Source: Prorocentrum cordatum
Taxonomy: Eukaryota > Sar > Dinophyceae > Prorocentrales > Prorocentraceae
Direction: 5' to 3'
Assembly (NCBI GenBank): GCA_963575745.1
Contig: CAUYUJ010009369.1
Location: 409,210 to 473,209, forward strand
DNA: 64,000 nt
The notes under the pieces are model-generated. The model saw nothing but the letters and a program-made list of their open reading frames with translations. It was not told where the DNA came from and ran no database searches. Shown here in pieces: positions 63,896 through 64,000 of the stretch (positions within the stretch are counted from its first letter, which is position 1; each line of letters begins with the position of its first letter). A program made the translations under genes and the position numbers.

Positions 63896-64000
63896 CCTCC
63901 TGCAGCCCGGCGCGTTCCGCGCAAGAGCCAAGGTCTCGCACCCTCCCGCTGTGGCCGGTGGCCCCCGCCCTTGCGCTGCGCGCTCTGAGCTGACGGGCTT

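Overview
The window looks like nuclear DNA of a GC-rich dinoflagellate. The main evidence is a copy of the dinoflagellate spliced leader (19 of 22 bases) 82 bases upstream of an intronless HSP70 gene. Supporting evidence is that every exon I recognise lies on the minus strand, that the reconstructed introns use GC and GA donors, and that most of the rest is short repeated elements and trinucleotide arrays. A Prorocentrum-like species would fit, but that is inference.

Protein-coding content is small. (1) HSP70, 646 aa, is complete at 45644-47584. (2) Ten minus-strand exons from 20302 down to 7652 join into a protein with two tandem TerD domains and a Cys-rich C-terminus. The reading frame is kept across several junctions, and one 175-base intron is essentially one copy of a repeat family (family O). 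(3) At least eight short minus-strand exons, at about 59.6, 56.0, 51.9, 40.3, 34.3, 33.3, 26.4 and 3.4 kb, encode thrombospondin type-3-like calcium-binding repeats. Three weaker candidates lie at 44.8, 44.6 and 37.8 kb. HSP70 lies between these exons, so it may be a retrogene inside a giant intron, or there may be several neighbouring genes. The TerD exons follow the series directly, so a TSP3-TerD calcium-binding fusion is possible but unproven.

The rest is mostly repeats. I group them in lettered families (my own labels). A: about 160-base elements with terminal inverted repeats (TIRs) and about 8-base target duplications, 16 copies. B: hairpins of about 150 bases. C to Y: further families with two or more copies here. 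Some are nested in each other (K in A, F in G, A in U). Family O occurs five times, always in gene-sense orientation and repeatedly at splice sites, as expected of an introner (a mobile intron-making element).

Layout: 1-3.3 kb CA-type repeats; 3.3-7.6 kb one TSP3 exon and families G, F, K and L; 7.6-20.3 kb TerD gene; 20.3-44 kb TSP3 exons among many elements, a 100-base assembly gap at 34524 and a 90-base satellite at 43.2-44.0 kb; 44-48 kb HSP70; 48-64 kb more TSP3 exons, a G-run array (49.4-50.2 kb) and repeats. I found no tRNA, rRNA, CRISPR array or recognisable promoter.
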